Origin: an uncultured Akkermansia sp.
GTDB lineage: Bacteria; Verrucomicrobiota; Verrucomicrobiia; Verrucomicrobiales; Akkermansiaceae
Direction of reading: 5' to 3'
DNA: 62,023 bases
NCBI GenBank assembly: GCA_947588735.1
Contig: CANQAD010000004.1
Location: 1-62,023, forward strand
Shown here: positions 6,753 through 17,700 of the stretch, piece by piece
Numbering within the stretch: position 1 is the stretch's first letter
Layout: each line of letters opens with the position of its first letter
Program-made: the position numbers and the translations under genes
Notes under the pieces: generated by a model
What the model was told of the DNA's origin: nothing
Databases searched by the model: none
The model's input: only the letters and a program-made list of their open reading frames with translations

Positions 6753-6780
6753 ACCTTCAGCACAGTGGTAAAAAACGCGC

Positions 6781-6809
6781 TTGCAAACAGAGTGCGCGGC
6801 TGATAGAAT
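6781..6809 (+). promoter_or_regulatory. Promoter predicting a leaderless DUF488 mRNA
   Basis: TTGCAA (6781-6786) and TAGAAT (6804-6809) are exactly 17 bp apart. The initiation point expected 7 bp past the -10 box falls on the ATG at 6817. This argues for 6817 as the start and against the upstream in-frame TTG at 6781 and ATG at 6808. Confidence 0.5.
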
Positions 6810-6816
6810 GCGGCGT

Positions 6817-7764
6817 ATGCGGGTGACAAGGAAACAAAATGTTCTGCTCCGGGTATTGGCTACGCAGAGCGATGGGGTCACTAAGCTCGGTTTGCAGAAA
6901 AGGTTGTTTTTTCTGGCTGAGAAGGAGAAAAAGGCCGGCTTGGCAAGCACCTATGACTTTTATCCGCACCACAGAGGTTGCTTTTCCTTCACTGCTGATT
7001 ATGATTTTGAAAAGCTGCGCGAGGAGTCATACATCTGCAAAGAGAATGGACGCTACGAATTCAACACGTCCTTACCCTTGCCTGATTTGCCTTGGGCTGA
7101 CCAGCGCCGCATCGCTCAGATAGCTCAAGAAACTGCCGGGGCAACGGATGAAGAACTGGCCTTACGTGTGTATAAGGAGCATCCCTTTTATGCTATCAAC
7201 AGCCAATGGGCGGCTCAACTCCTTGCCGGAAATGCCGAGGCGCTGCGGCGTATTGAGGAAAACAGACCGAAATGCGCCAAGGAAGGAGCCTTATTTACAA
7301 TAGGATACGAGGGGCTGAGCATCGAGAAGTTTTTTGAGAGCTTGCTGAAAAAAGGCGTGACAACGCTCTGCGATGTGCGCAGGGTGCCTTTCAGTCATAA
7401 GCAGGGGTTCTCTAAACACCAGTTGGCGGATCTTTGCCATGCGATGGATTTCCGCTATCAGCACTTGCCCGAACTTGGCATAGCAAGCAATCGTCGAAAA
7501 AAATTGGAAACTCAGGAGGACTACGACTTACTCTTTGACGAATACCGTCAGCATGACCTTCCCGGCATGGAGCCCGTGTTGCAACGTCTCGTCGAGCAGA
7601 TGGAAAAGGGAAAACGGATCGCCCTCATGTGCTTTGAAGCCAACATCCGGCAGTGCCACAGGAGACTTCTCGCTGAGCGACTCGAGCAAATCTCTCGTTT
7701 CCATGCGACGGAGCTGATCGATTCCAAACCCTTCACCCCATGCCAACTCCTGTTCGCCTGCTGA
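6817..7764 (+). CDS. DUF488 protein with extra N-terminal domain
   Basis: The protein is about 315 residues from the ATG at 6817. The C-terminal half is a clear DUF488 domain: TIGYEGLSIEKFFE (161-174), LCDVRRVPFS (184-193), YQHLPELG, DYDLLFDEYR, then the conserved ALMCFEANIRQCHRRLLAERL with C272 and the C-H-R triad at 280-282. DUF488 proteins carry these conserved cysteine and histidine residues in what looks like an active site; their reaction is not established. The N-terminal ~100 residues (GLQKRLFFLAEKEKKAG, TYDFYPHHRGCFSFTADYD) look like a small winged-helix module, similar to DUF4065/Panacea-type domains found in toxin-antitoxin and phage-related proteins; this is tentative. DUF488 alone is normally 120-190 residues, so this is a two-domain form. 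Confidence 0.85.
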   Translation: MRVTRKQNVLLRVLATQSDGVTKLGLQKRLFFLAEKEKKAGLASTYDFYPHHRGCFSFTADYDFEKLREESYICKENGRYEFNTSLPLPDLPWADQRRIAQIAQETAGATDEELALRVYKEHPFYAINSQWAAQLLAGNAEALRRIEENRPKCAKEGALFTIGYEGLSIEKFFESLLKKGVTTLCDVRRVPFSHKQGFSKHQLADLCHAMDFRYQHLPELGIASNRRKKLETQEDYDLLFDEYRQHDLPGMEPVLQRLVEQMEKGKRIALMCFEANIRQCHRRLLAERLEQISRFHATELIDSKPFTPCQLLFAC

Positions 7765-7866
7765 TTCTCGCTCAAACGGAGCCTCTTTCGCAAGGTTCGA
7801 CGTACCCGATCTTCAGATGAAGACGCATGCGCGGCAACTCTCGAAAAATACAATGGATTTATTGCC

Positions 7867-8202
7867 TCAACGGACGTTCACTTTATCCTTGGCACCCGGA
7901 ATAAGTTCCATAACATACGGCACGCTGGAGGGAGCCATTCCCATGTCAATCCCTGGTCCATCATAAGCGTGATCCCTTTTCCCCTCCCATCTGATTCCGG
8001 TCAGATGATGTTCAAGCTGTGACGCCTCTGCAACGAGGGATTGCTCACCGATGCTTCTCTCGCCTCTTGATTTTGCACGCGATGCCACGCGGCAAATCTT
8101 GACATATCCTGCCAAGTCGGAAAGAGGAATCTCCCCGGGAGGTTGTGCGCGCTTATGTTCGAAAAAACTGCGCAAGGCGCACATGATCAACAAATTGTCC
8201 AT
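7867..8202 (-). CDS. Doubtful small ORF, unknown function
   Basis: This is a 111-codon frame beginning MDNLLIMCALRSFFEHKRAQ, continuing PPGEIPLSDLAGYVKICRVA, with no recognised domain. Its first codons are encoded by the TGCGCAAGGCGCACATGA repeat. The same repeat at 6152 read on this strand also gives LLLMCALRNL before a stop, and at the window end it reads LLIMC. So either a small gene family starts within a repeat, or the frame is a chance reading of the repeat plus flank. The EIPLSDLAGYV part has normal protein-like composition, which keeps it from being dismissed. Confidence 0.3.
   Translation of the reverse strand: MDNLLIMCALRSFFEHKRAQPPGEIPLSDLAGYVKICRVASRAKSRGERSIGEQSLVAEASQLEHHLTGIRWEGKRDHAYDGPGIDMGMAPSSVPYVMELIPGAKDKVNVR
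8169..8198 (+). repeat. CGCACATGA repeat, copy 2 of 3
   Basis: TGCGCAAGGCGCACATGA then TCAACAAATTGT matches 6152-6181 with two differences. No heptamer repeats follow here, unlike the other two copies. Confidence 0.65.
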
Positions 8203-8299
8203 GGCAACTGCATGGGCGTGCGGCTGCTTGGGGATGGAAATGAAATTTTGTCGTGTTATTGGATATGAGGGGTTGATGGTAAGGCGTCTGGGCTTGCGT

Positions 8300-8318
8300 A
8301 TCTCTTTTCAAAAGAGAT
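8300..8318 (+). repeat. Palindromic site 1 (TCTCTTTT/AAAAGAGA)
   Basis: ATCTCTTTTCAAAAGAGAT is a perfect 9+1+9 palindrome. Its flank GTACAG on the right appears as CTGTAC on the left of site 3, so this copy is inverted relative to sites 2 and 3. Confidence 0.6.
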
Positions 8319-8457
8319 GTACAGAAGAAAAAGTTATGGAAAATTGACGATGAAATAGATGCGCCTTTTCACCAAGCGAAAAAAATGCAAAATTTCTTTT
8401 TGTTATTCGCCCCCTCAAGCCTCGTACTCGAAAGTGTGTCAGCGCGGCCAGCCGTTC

Positions 8458-8476
8458 ATCTCTTTTGAAAAGAGAT
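8458..8476 (+). repeat. Palindromic site 2 (TCTCTTTT/AAAAGAGA)
   Basis: ATCTCTTTTGAAAAGAGAT is a perfect 9+1+9 palindrome. It shares ACGCAA downstream with the reverse complement of site 1. It ends 8 bp before the first G-quadruplex motif. Confidence 0.6.
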
Positions 8477-8484
8477 ACGCAAAT

Positions 8485-8560
8485 GGGGGGAGGGGTGAGG
8501 GGTTGGGGGTTAGTCGTGTAGGGGGGGTGAGGCATGGGAGGGAAGGGACGGGGAGACGGG
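8485..8560 (+). promoter_or_regulatory. G-quadruplex-prone tract upstream of the giant gene
   Basis: Four G-runs of 6, 4, 4 and 5 with loops A, TGA and TT (8485-8509) form a textbook G4 motif on the coding strand. A second set (8536-8560) has runs GGG, GGG, GGG, GGGG, GGG with 1- to 4-nt loops, and a run of seven G lies between (8521-8527). The tract is 150-220 bp upstream of the ATG at 8708 and lies between palindromic sites 2 and 3. Confidence 0.55.
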
Positions 8561-8597
8561 TCGAAAAATTTTTTTCGGGGAGGGCAAAAATTTGCTG

Positions 8598-8620
8598 TAC
8601 ATCTCTTTTGAAAAGATGTA
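8598..8620 (+). repeat. Palindromic site 3, variant
   Basis: TACATCT (8598-8604) and AGATGTA (8614-8620) flank CTTTTGAAA. It shares CTGTACATCTCTTTTGAAAA with the reverse complement of site 1, and differs on the right where the arm is shorter. It is the nearest of the three to the giant gene, 88 bp before the ATG. Confidence 0.55.
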
Positions 8621-8707
8621 AACTCCGAGAATCCTCCCAACCTGCAGACGCGAGGGGCGTGGCTTGTCAGGCTTGGGGGCAACGAATCTCCAGACTTTAC
8701 AACAGCG

Positions 8708-11700
8708 ATGAAACTTCATCTTCCTACGGGTCTCCGCAAGGCTTTGTTGGCTTGCCTTGCCGCGTTAGCTGCGCGTCGCCGTGTACCCCGAACCGTGAGC
8801 ACGGGCACAGCCTTGCTGGGCGTCTTCACCATGCTGTGGAGCACGGCCTCTCGCACGGCGGCGCAATCGTCTTTGCCGGGTGAAGAAGAGGTCCGTCTCG
8901 TGGATGACCAGGACGAGCCTTCTCTCACGCGCGCGGAGGTGACGGGCGCGCCCCAAGGCGCGACACTTCCTCAGGAGCTTTCCGCTGCCAACGCGCTTGC
9001 TCCGCTTCCGACAGCTCCCCTCGCTTCGGATGCCAACGCCACGCCCCAACTCGCTGCCGCCCCCTCCGCCATCGCTTCCTCCGACAATCCGTACGCCATC
9101 GCGACCATTGCGCTGTCTATGACAGGAAGCACGACGACGGACAGCCAACATGGAGAGTACTACGGAGGGGAGGGCGGCAGCACACAGGATTATTCCGGCA
9201 GCATTCTGACGTGGGATGTCGGCAGAGGGGCGGAGTTTTTCCATAACACCGGTGTCAGTGGTTCGTCTCTCGCGCACAATCTCTCGAAATGGAACGCCAC
9301 AACCGGAGGAGTTGAAACCGCTGACAATGTCGATTGGCACCCTAATAACAACACCAGCTTCACCTTGGACGGATCTAATCAGGCGCTTTCCGGTTATTTC
9401 TGGTCGCAGAATGGAGAAAAGCACGGACAGACGTTACGCCTCATCAATGAGGGTGAAAGCGGAGGCGCGGAAGGAGGGGATAAGGGGATCGCTATAAACT
9501 TCTCCACAGGCAACACCGTCTACGACTTCGTCCTCGGCGGGCTCATCGTTGAGGCGAGCACGAATTCGACGCACTACACGTTGGGGGGGAGCTACGACTC
9601 ACACGTCACCTTCGATCTGCACGCGGGAACGGGGCACAGTACTTTCGAGGCGCTGGTGCTGGATGACTTTTCCTTCTCCGGTGCGGGGACAAAGGTTTCC
9701 AGCAACGCGAACATCCGTGTCGGAAACGGGAAATATCTCGAGTTTTTGAGCAATCTGACGCTGAATGGTAGCGTAGAAATGCAGATCACCACGGCGGCGA
9801 AGGCGGGTGAGTCGAATGCCGCCAGCACGGTCAATATAGGCGGAGCCCTGACTTTTGAAGCGGGGGCGAAGATGTTGCTCGGGGATGGGGTGACCGTCGA
9901 TTTTACGGGAATGACCAACGATCTCTCGGTGACCGGCCTGGCGGACTTCTCCCTGGTTGACGGCGCCAAAGCGGCCACGGTGAAGATGCACGCGGCGCAA
10001 AGCGGCGACGAAGAAGGAACATGGAGCGCGGCGAGGACAATCGCACTTGGGACAGGCGTCACACTGAAGGTTGAGATTGGCGACGGCAATGTCTGGGATA
10101 TCAACACGGCAGACCATGTTCTGACCGTTCAGGGCGGGGGGAAGTTGGAGCTCACGAGCACGGGCACGGCTTCCTATTGGAAGTTCCGCAACGGTGGAAC
10201 CGCCGTGATCGAGACGGAATTCTCCGCGGAGAACGTTTATCTGTGGATGGTGAACAACGCCTCCCTCACGCTGAAGAAGGGCGGAACGATTCAGGGCTTT
10301 GAGCAGAAGTGGGTGGGCGATGGCAACTCTCTCATCCTCGGCGGCGACTTGATCGTCAAAGAGAACATGTTCCATGGCAACGGAGATGCTGGCTCTGGTT
10401 CCATCCAACTCAGAAAGATGGCGGACGCGGGGCAGGATGTGCACTTGATTTACGAAAGCGATAGCGTGGGCGAGGGAGGGTCGTTGACCATGGATGGCCT
10501 CAAGACGCTTTTCGATTTCGGCGGCAAGCTCACCGTCGACGCTGAAGTCGGCTACGGGCTGAAAACGACGCAGACGGTCACTCTGTCCGGCGGCGGGAGT
10601 CTGGAGCGCAGCTTTGCGTTCACCGGGGGCGGAACGCTGGCGCTGACCGGGGCGGAGAAGTACGAGTTGACGCGTTTGAAAATTTCGGACAGTGCGCTGA
10701 CCGTGCAAGGAAGGGTCAGCGTGGGGCAAATCAGCGGGACGATCAGCACCCTGACTTTGGGAAGCGGGGCGAACTTGGAGATCAACGGGGGAACCTTGAA
10801 GGCGGAGGCATGGAGCCTGACCGATTCCACGGCGGTTCTCGCCATTTCGATGACCGGCGGCGTGACGATCGACCTCACCGGCTTCACAGGATTTAGCGGC
10901 GGGAACAAGCTCACGATCAAGCTGGCGGATTTGGCGAACTTTGCAGAGAGCGCTTATAGTCTTTTCACCGGGGTGGGTCAGGACATCGACTTGAGTCAAT
11001 ACTTCGAACTCGACGCGAGAGGAACCGGGAAGACCGCGACGTTCGGCAACTCGGGCTCCATCACCATCTCGGAGAAGAGTGAGGTGAGTGGTTTGACGTG
11101 GAATGGCGGGGACGAGGACGTGTGGGGAACCGGAGAAGATTTCTTGAGCAACGGCGAAGCCAGCGCCTATGATCCGGACTCCCATGTCACATTTGGTTCG
11201 GGGGTCTCGGTGACTCAGGAGGTCAAGCTGACCGGTCCGCAGGCGGCAGTTGAGATGTCCGTGACGGCCGGGGGCTACACTTTCGAGGCCAATGAGGGCG
11301 TGTCAGACGCGTCCATCACCATTGCAAGGAGCTTGACGCTTGACTACACTGCGACCGGAACGACGACATTCAAGGTCGATACAACGGTGGAGGGCAACCT
11401 GGTCGGCGGAGCGACACAGAACGGAGGAATCACGGTGGATGGCGCCAAGCTGACGCTGAAGGGGGCAGGCAACACATGGAGCGGGAGCATGACCCTCACC
11501 AACGGCGGTTCTCTGGAACTTTCCGGCTCCCTCACAGCCGCCTCGCTCACCCTCGACGGATCTGACGATCTCTCCGTCACCCTCTCGGGTTCCGCCGCCG
11601 CTTTCACCGTGTCCGGTGAGGTGAGTGGATCCGGGAAGACACTCAACGTGTCCGGCGAAGGCGCTCTTACCATGTCCGGCGGCGGCAGCTTGCAAGCTCT

Positions 11701-14700
11701 CGAGAGCACGGGATCGACCAACGTCACCCTGGGCGGCACGTGGACTTTGGGGGCTTCAAGCCGTGTGGAAGGCCAGCTGACTCTGTCGGAGGGAGCCTCC
11801 CTGTCTCTCACGGGCGACCTGACCGTGGGGAGCCTCAGCGCGACCGGCAGCGCCAGCATCACCTCGGGGTCCATCTTGCTGAATGTCTCGGAGAATGCCT
11901 CGAAAACCCTGAGCGATTTTACGACGGCGGTCGGAGGAGAGACGGCGTACGCCGGGGCCGCAGGCTACGGGAAGGCCGGAAGCGGTCAGCTGACTCTGAC
12001 CGGTGCCGGCACGTTGGCTCGGGGTTTCAAGGTGGCGGAGGGAACGCTGGTTTTGAACGCGGGCGCGGGAAACACGATCACGTTCCAGAAAGGATTGACG
12101 GGCGCGGGGAATGTGCAGTTTGATGCAGCTGGCGCGAATACTCGCAGCGTAGCAAGCTACGTCATTGAGGATGGTCTGGACATAGGTGGGAAGCTCACCG
12201 TATTCGGAAGCGGCAACAACAGCAACACCACCGTCCTTACCCTGAAAAAGGGCGGCACGGCTGGCACGCTCCTGGCGGCATGGGGAGCGCAGTTGGTGTT
12301 GGGGGCTGATCTTGTCGTCAAGGGATTCGAAGCGGACGGCGACAACACCAAGGCGGAATTTGCTCTGACGAATGAGGCGGCGAGCGCCGATCTCGTCTTC
12401 CAGGTGGATGATGCGAACAATCCGGTGACGATCGGTTCCTGGGATTACAGCTTTGCGGAGAATGCAACGAGCCACGCGAAGGTGGGGGTGAAGAAGACGG
12501 GGAATGGGACCTTGAAGTTCACGGCGCAGAAAACGATCGGCACGAACGTGACGGTATCGGCCGGCACCCTGGAATTTGCGGCAACGGGTAGTGGCGCGGT
12601 CATATCCGGCGCATTGACGGTGGAGAACAGCGGGGCGTTGAAGGTGACGGCAGGGAGCCTGACTTTGCAAGGCGGGGTGAACGGGACGCTTCACAACTTG
12701 ACGCTGGGGAGCGGGACGCAGAGCGTGCAGTTGTATGTGGCCAGCGGGGATTTGACGCTGGGCGGCACCTTGACTTTGTACGGCGAAAGCAATACGCTGA
12801 CCTTCACGCAGGCGAGTGCGGCTGCTGCGACGGCGGGGAAGCGGTTGGATTGGCAGAGCTTGGATTTGAACGGTGTGAGCTTGTCCGAAGCGGATTCCGG
12901 CAAGTTGAAGCTGGTTGTTGACGCGGACTTGCTGAAGAGTCTGCACCGTCGCAGTGGCGACCTCACGCTGGTGAAGGGCTGGCAGCAATCCTTTGAAGGC
13001 AGGATTGAGGTTGAATTGACGGGAACGGCGACAGACGAATTCTCGAATTTCCAAATGCAGGATGGAAAGTTGGTATGGGATGACAACGACAACCTGATCT
13101 GGACCGGCGAATCCAGCTCCCTGACGCTCGGCGATCAATCGGGGACGAAGGGGGACGGCTGGTCGGCGGAGAACATGGCTCTCGCCAATCAAGACGTGTA
13201 CCTAGAGGGTACTCCAAGTGAACCAAGTGAAAATAAGTCCATTGGGGTGACGGTCAATGGCGAGGGAGATGGCATTTCGATGAAGAACTTGGCCGTGGGC
13301 AAGGCGGAGGACAATTCCGCCAGCTACACTTTCAACGCCAGCGACGCCTCGTCGCAGACCATCACGATTACCGAGGCGCTCGCTTTGAACGCCGCTCAGG
13401 TCACGTTCGGGGACAAGGTGTCGGTGACTGCGGGGGAACTTGCGCTCGGCAAGAACGCTTCTTCCGTGACGATCGCCCAGGGCGCTTCGTTGACGGCGGG
13501 AGGCTTCGCCTCGGGCGCTGCCGGTGATGTCACTTTTACCGTGGGCGGCTCTCTTGCCTTAACGGGGATCATTGGCAGCGGTGTGACATTCCAAGCCTCA
13601 GGTACGACAGGCGAGATAACGTTCACGGACGCCGGGGAACTCAAGAGGGACTTATTCACGAAAGCCGCAGACGGAAAATTTGCAAAAGTGGTGCTTAGGG
13701 GAAACAGTGGAAGTACTACGACTACATTAACGTTGACCGATAGCGACTTTGAGGAGAATGCAATCTGTGCTTCTGAGATCGTGGTTCAAAAAGGGGGCAG
13801 GCTGGAATTAGCCATGTCGAAATGGAACCCTTCCAACCGACCATATGTCGAAAAACTGGTCATGGATGGGGGAACACTTTATGGAAGAGGATGTTTGTCT
13901 TATGGTTCAAACATTACAGCCATCGAACTCAAGAAGGACTCAGTATCCGTGTGGGATTCAAGGTATTATCAGGATTACCACGGCTATCTGAGTTTGGTCT
14001 GTGAGCTGACAGGAGAAGGTACGCTCGAAATTGGAAACGGCACCGGTACCAGCACATCAGGAGTGCATTTTGAAAGCGGCTTTAATGGAACTAATTTCAA
14101 GGGAACTTTGAAGCTCAATGCTCCAAGCTGTGGAAGCGTTGAAGTTGGTAGTGGGGTTAATGTCGTTTTTGCTGAAAATGGCAAATTTAAGATTGAATCG
14201 GGGTTGAGTGTGATGTTGGCCTCCTCCTCCTCCTTGGTGGTCTCAGATCTTTTCCTTGCCAGTGGCGAAGTCACCATCGGGCAGGGGGCTACATTGACTT
14301 TGGCCGACGTGACGGATGGGGAAATTACAAACGCAACAGGCTTGTCCGGAACCGGGGGCAACCTGGTGTTGCAGGGCAGTACTCTGACGGTGGCAGGGGT
14401 CAATGCTGCTTTCGGAGGTCTCGCTTCGTTGGATCTGCAGACCAAGGGGGAGACCGCTTCCTCTTTCACGCTGACGGCGGGGAGTCTGAGTGTGGGGGAT
14501 TTGAAAGGGGAAGGGACGGTGACGTTGAGCGGCACGGATGCCAAGCTGACGCTGGCGTACGGCGGAGACGAGGAGGGCGGAGGAAAGTATGAGGGAACGA
14601 TCAGCGCGGCGGAGCTGGCTTATGCCGGGACGGACGGGACGAAGAAGTTCACGTTGACGCAGGCTTTCAGCGGGACGAAGCTGACCTTGAGCGGCGGTGT

Positions 14701-17700
14701 CCTGGCGTTGCAGGGGACGGTCGGCGTGGCGGGGGCGAATACGTGGAGCTTTTCGGGGAACACGCAGCTGGATTTGACGGCGCTGAATTCCGACTTCCTC
14801 GGCGGCTCGGACGGGAATGCGGATAAGTCGATTACGTTGATGATTAACGTGGCCGAAGAGAACACGCTTGGGGCGCTCAAGCTGAGTCAGAACGTGTACA
14901 ATACGCTGGTCACCATGGCTTCCGGCGGGAAGCTGGCGCTCACGTTGGTGGGGGCGACGACCGGGCAGGGGTATCGGTTGATTGATCCGACCGGTCTGCA
15001 AAACGCCGCTGAAGCCGACCTGAAGAATTGGCTGAAGAATATGTTGGACGAGGATACGGATAGCAGAGGCACTGTGAGCATCAATGCCAACGGTTACCTG
15101 ACGGTGACGACGGGGCATGCCTTGACGTGGGATGCAACCGACTACTCGAACGGGACGTGGAAAACTTATACAGAGGGCGACGGGACCAAACCGTGGGATG
15201 ACGGAGGTGAGGACGGCGGGTTTTATGATGGGGACAGCGTGACGTTCACCGCCTCAGGAAGCGAAACGCTGCACACCATCACGGTGAGCGGAGCGGTGCT
15301 GCCGGGAGCGATGGCGGTACAGGAGGGGACGTGGAAGTTTGATCTGGCGGGTGAAATGGATACCATCACCGTGGAGAGCGTCATTGCCGTTGGTTCGGAG
15401 GGGAAAGAGGCTCATGTCGAATTCTCAGGTGGGGGAATACAACCATCTCAAGACGACGGCGGACAGGAAACAGTGACAGTCATAGGAGGGGGGAATTTAA
15501 CGGCGTCCGGCATCAGCATATCCGCCGACAGCTCGGTGACATTTTCGGGGAACGGAAACTTACATCTTACGGGAGGAATCACGTTGGGCAAAGGAGCTGA
15601 GTTCGTGGTGGATGGAACGACTGCTTTCGAATATACAAATTACGAGACAGAAACAGGACGATTTGAGATAGGAGAAGGTGTAACGGGAAATGGCGGCAGC
15701 CTTGTCTTGAAACATGTTCAAGCATATTGGTCAACCAGCAATAGTAATGCGCGGCCCAAAATTGCCTCAATGCTTCTTAAGAAACTTGTCAGTAGTGTCA
15801 CAGATGGTCAGGCGCCCGGTAGTCTTGTGCTCCGAGATGGAACGACGTTTTGCATTTATTCAGAGGGTGATGATCTCGCGGTGAATCTTCATAAGCTCGG
15901 CAAGATTGTCGTAGAAAATGGAAGTCAACTGTGGGTAGGCTTTAACATAAGAAGCATAAAAAATGGGACCCCATTTTTCGACGATGACGCTGTGATTGAG
16001 CTGCAGGCGGGGGGTAGTACGACTGCGGCGTTGCTGTTTACAGGTGGTTGTGACGGTACTCAGAATACTCCTTCAATCAGTCTGACAGGAGAAGGGACGG
16101 TGAACGTTGAGGTCTCAGGAGCGACCAAGTTGAACGGGGCATTAGACCTGAATGGTCTGACGCTCGTCAAAAAAGGATCAGCTGCTTTGACCTTGCAGGG
16201 GGAAGTGAAGACGGGTACGGGAAATGCAAAGATCGATGTGCAGGCGGGGACGCTGGCGTTCGATGCGGGATCGAGTCTGACGTTGGAGGGCGATTTTGAG
16301 CTTGTGGCAGGCGGCGCCGTGACGCAGGAAGGAAGTTTGGCGTTGGGAGGTCATACGTTCACGAAGAAGGGAGCGTCTGCTTTGACGCTGGGCGGGACAG
16401 TGGAGTCTGGTGGTTCGGGAACGATTGCCGTGGAGGCGGGAGCTTTGAACCTTAATGGGAGCGTCACATTCGGTCAAGGTGGAGTGATTCAACAGAAAAG
16501 CGGAGCAAACATCAACATCAACGAAACCACCGGCGTCATCAACATGGGCGCGGACCTGACATGGAAGACGGATTGGCGGGCAGGAAACAACACAGCTTCC
16601 ATGCTCCAGGGAACGCTGAACTTGAATGGGCATACGTTCATTCTGGACGGACTGGAAGGGGAAGGCGGGACAAAGACAGCCGGGGTCATAAGACTATCTC
16701 CAAGCCTCGCGGTGAATACGGCGAAAGGAGCGAGCGGGCTAGGCGGGACACTGGAGATCAAGCAAGGCGCGGTGTGGATGTGGACCGACGCCCGTCATCC
16801 GCAAAACGCCGCGTTGAGTGATGTGGGCGTAAAGATGGGAAGTGGCGCAGCGATGTATGTGGCCTGCACCACATCAGGGGAAGTAAGTGTGAAGTACCTG
16901 TACGGCGATGAAGAGAACGGCGATGGAGGGGAAATTCAGGACTATGGATTCGATGCATCCCCTGTCCTTGTGATTGAAGCCGGTGAGAACGATCAGGCTG
17001 ATTCTAAAGCCAAATTCGTAAATTCTAGCGGCAATACAACGGGTACCCACTTCGTCAGCCTGAAAAAGAAGGGGGATGCCACGCAAAAATTCACGGCTAC
17101 TGACTTTGGCAAGCTGTGGAACGTGACCGTGGAGGGTGGCGAGTTGACGTTCACCGGGGTGGGAGCGTTCACGGGGGACGCCACGTTGAGTGGGAATGGC
17201 AGCAAGCTGACGCTGAGCGGCGGGACGGGCTTCGATGCCGACGGGTTTGTGAGCATTGGGGGTACGATCAGCCTGGCGGAGCAGACGGAGTTGGCGTTGG
17301 GGAGTGGAGGTCATGTGCAGGCTGTCGGGTTGAGCGGCAACGGCAGCGTGACGGGGACGGGGACGGGGACGTTGAAACTGACCGGAAATGGGGGAAGTTT
17401 CTCGGGCTCGGTTGCCTCGAACTTGGAGTATGCCGGGAGCGGGAATAATGATTTCACGTACAGTGGGACATTTACGGGGGCGAATCTGACCGTGACGAGT
17501 GGGCATTTTCGTATGGGTGACGGCTCCGTGTTCACATCGAAAACGGCAACGGAGGTGACTGGAGGCGAGTTGTATTTGGCGGGAACCTGTTCAAACATGA
17601 CGATTCACTTGGGCGCTTCAAACAGTACCACTGAGTTGCTGCAATGGAGAGGCGGTGCAGAAATCGCGGTTCTGTATGGGAAGGGGAAGGTAGTCGTGAA

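Larger units (their letters stand above)
7765..8707. other. 943-bp region upstream of the giant gene
   Basis: The region holds one doubtful minus-strand ORF (7867-8202), the second CGCACATGA repeat (8169-8198), three palindromic TCTCTTTT sites and two runs of G-tracts (8485-8560), and then 147 bp up to the giant gene's ATG. I could not identify a convincing -35/-10 pair for the giant gene. The last part contains an A/T palindrome CGAAAAATTTTTTTCG near 8562-8577. Confidence 0.55.

Noticed and set aside
8251..8280. Short VIGYEGL match resembling the DUF488 start (TIGYEGLS)
   Set aside because: Similarity is limited to about seven residues and no other DUF488 motif follows, so it is probably chance rather than a pseudogene.
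8660..8700. TTGTCA at 8664 as -35 of the giant gene
   Set aside because: No acceptable -10 box lies 16-18 bp downstream; I therefore make no promoter call for this gene.
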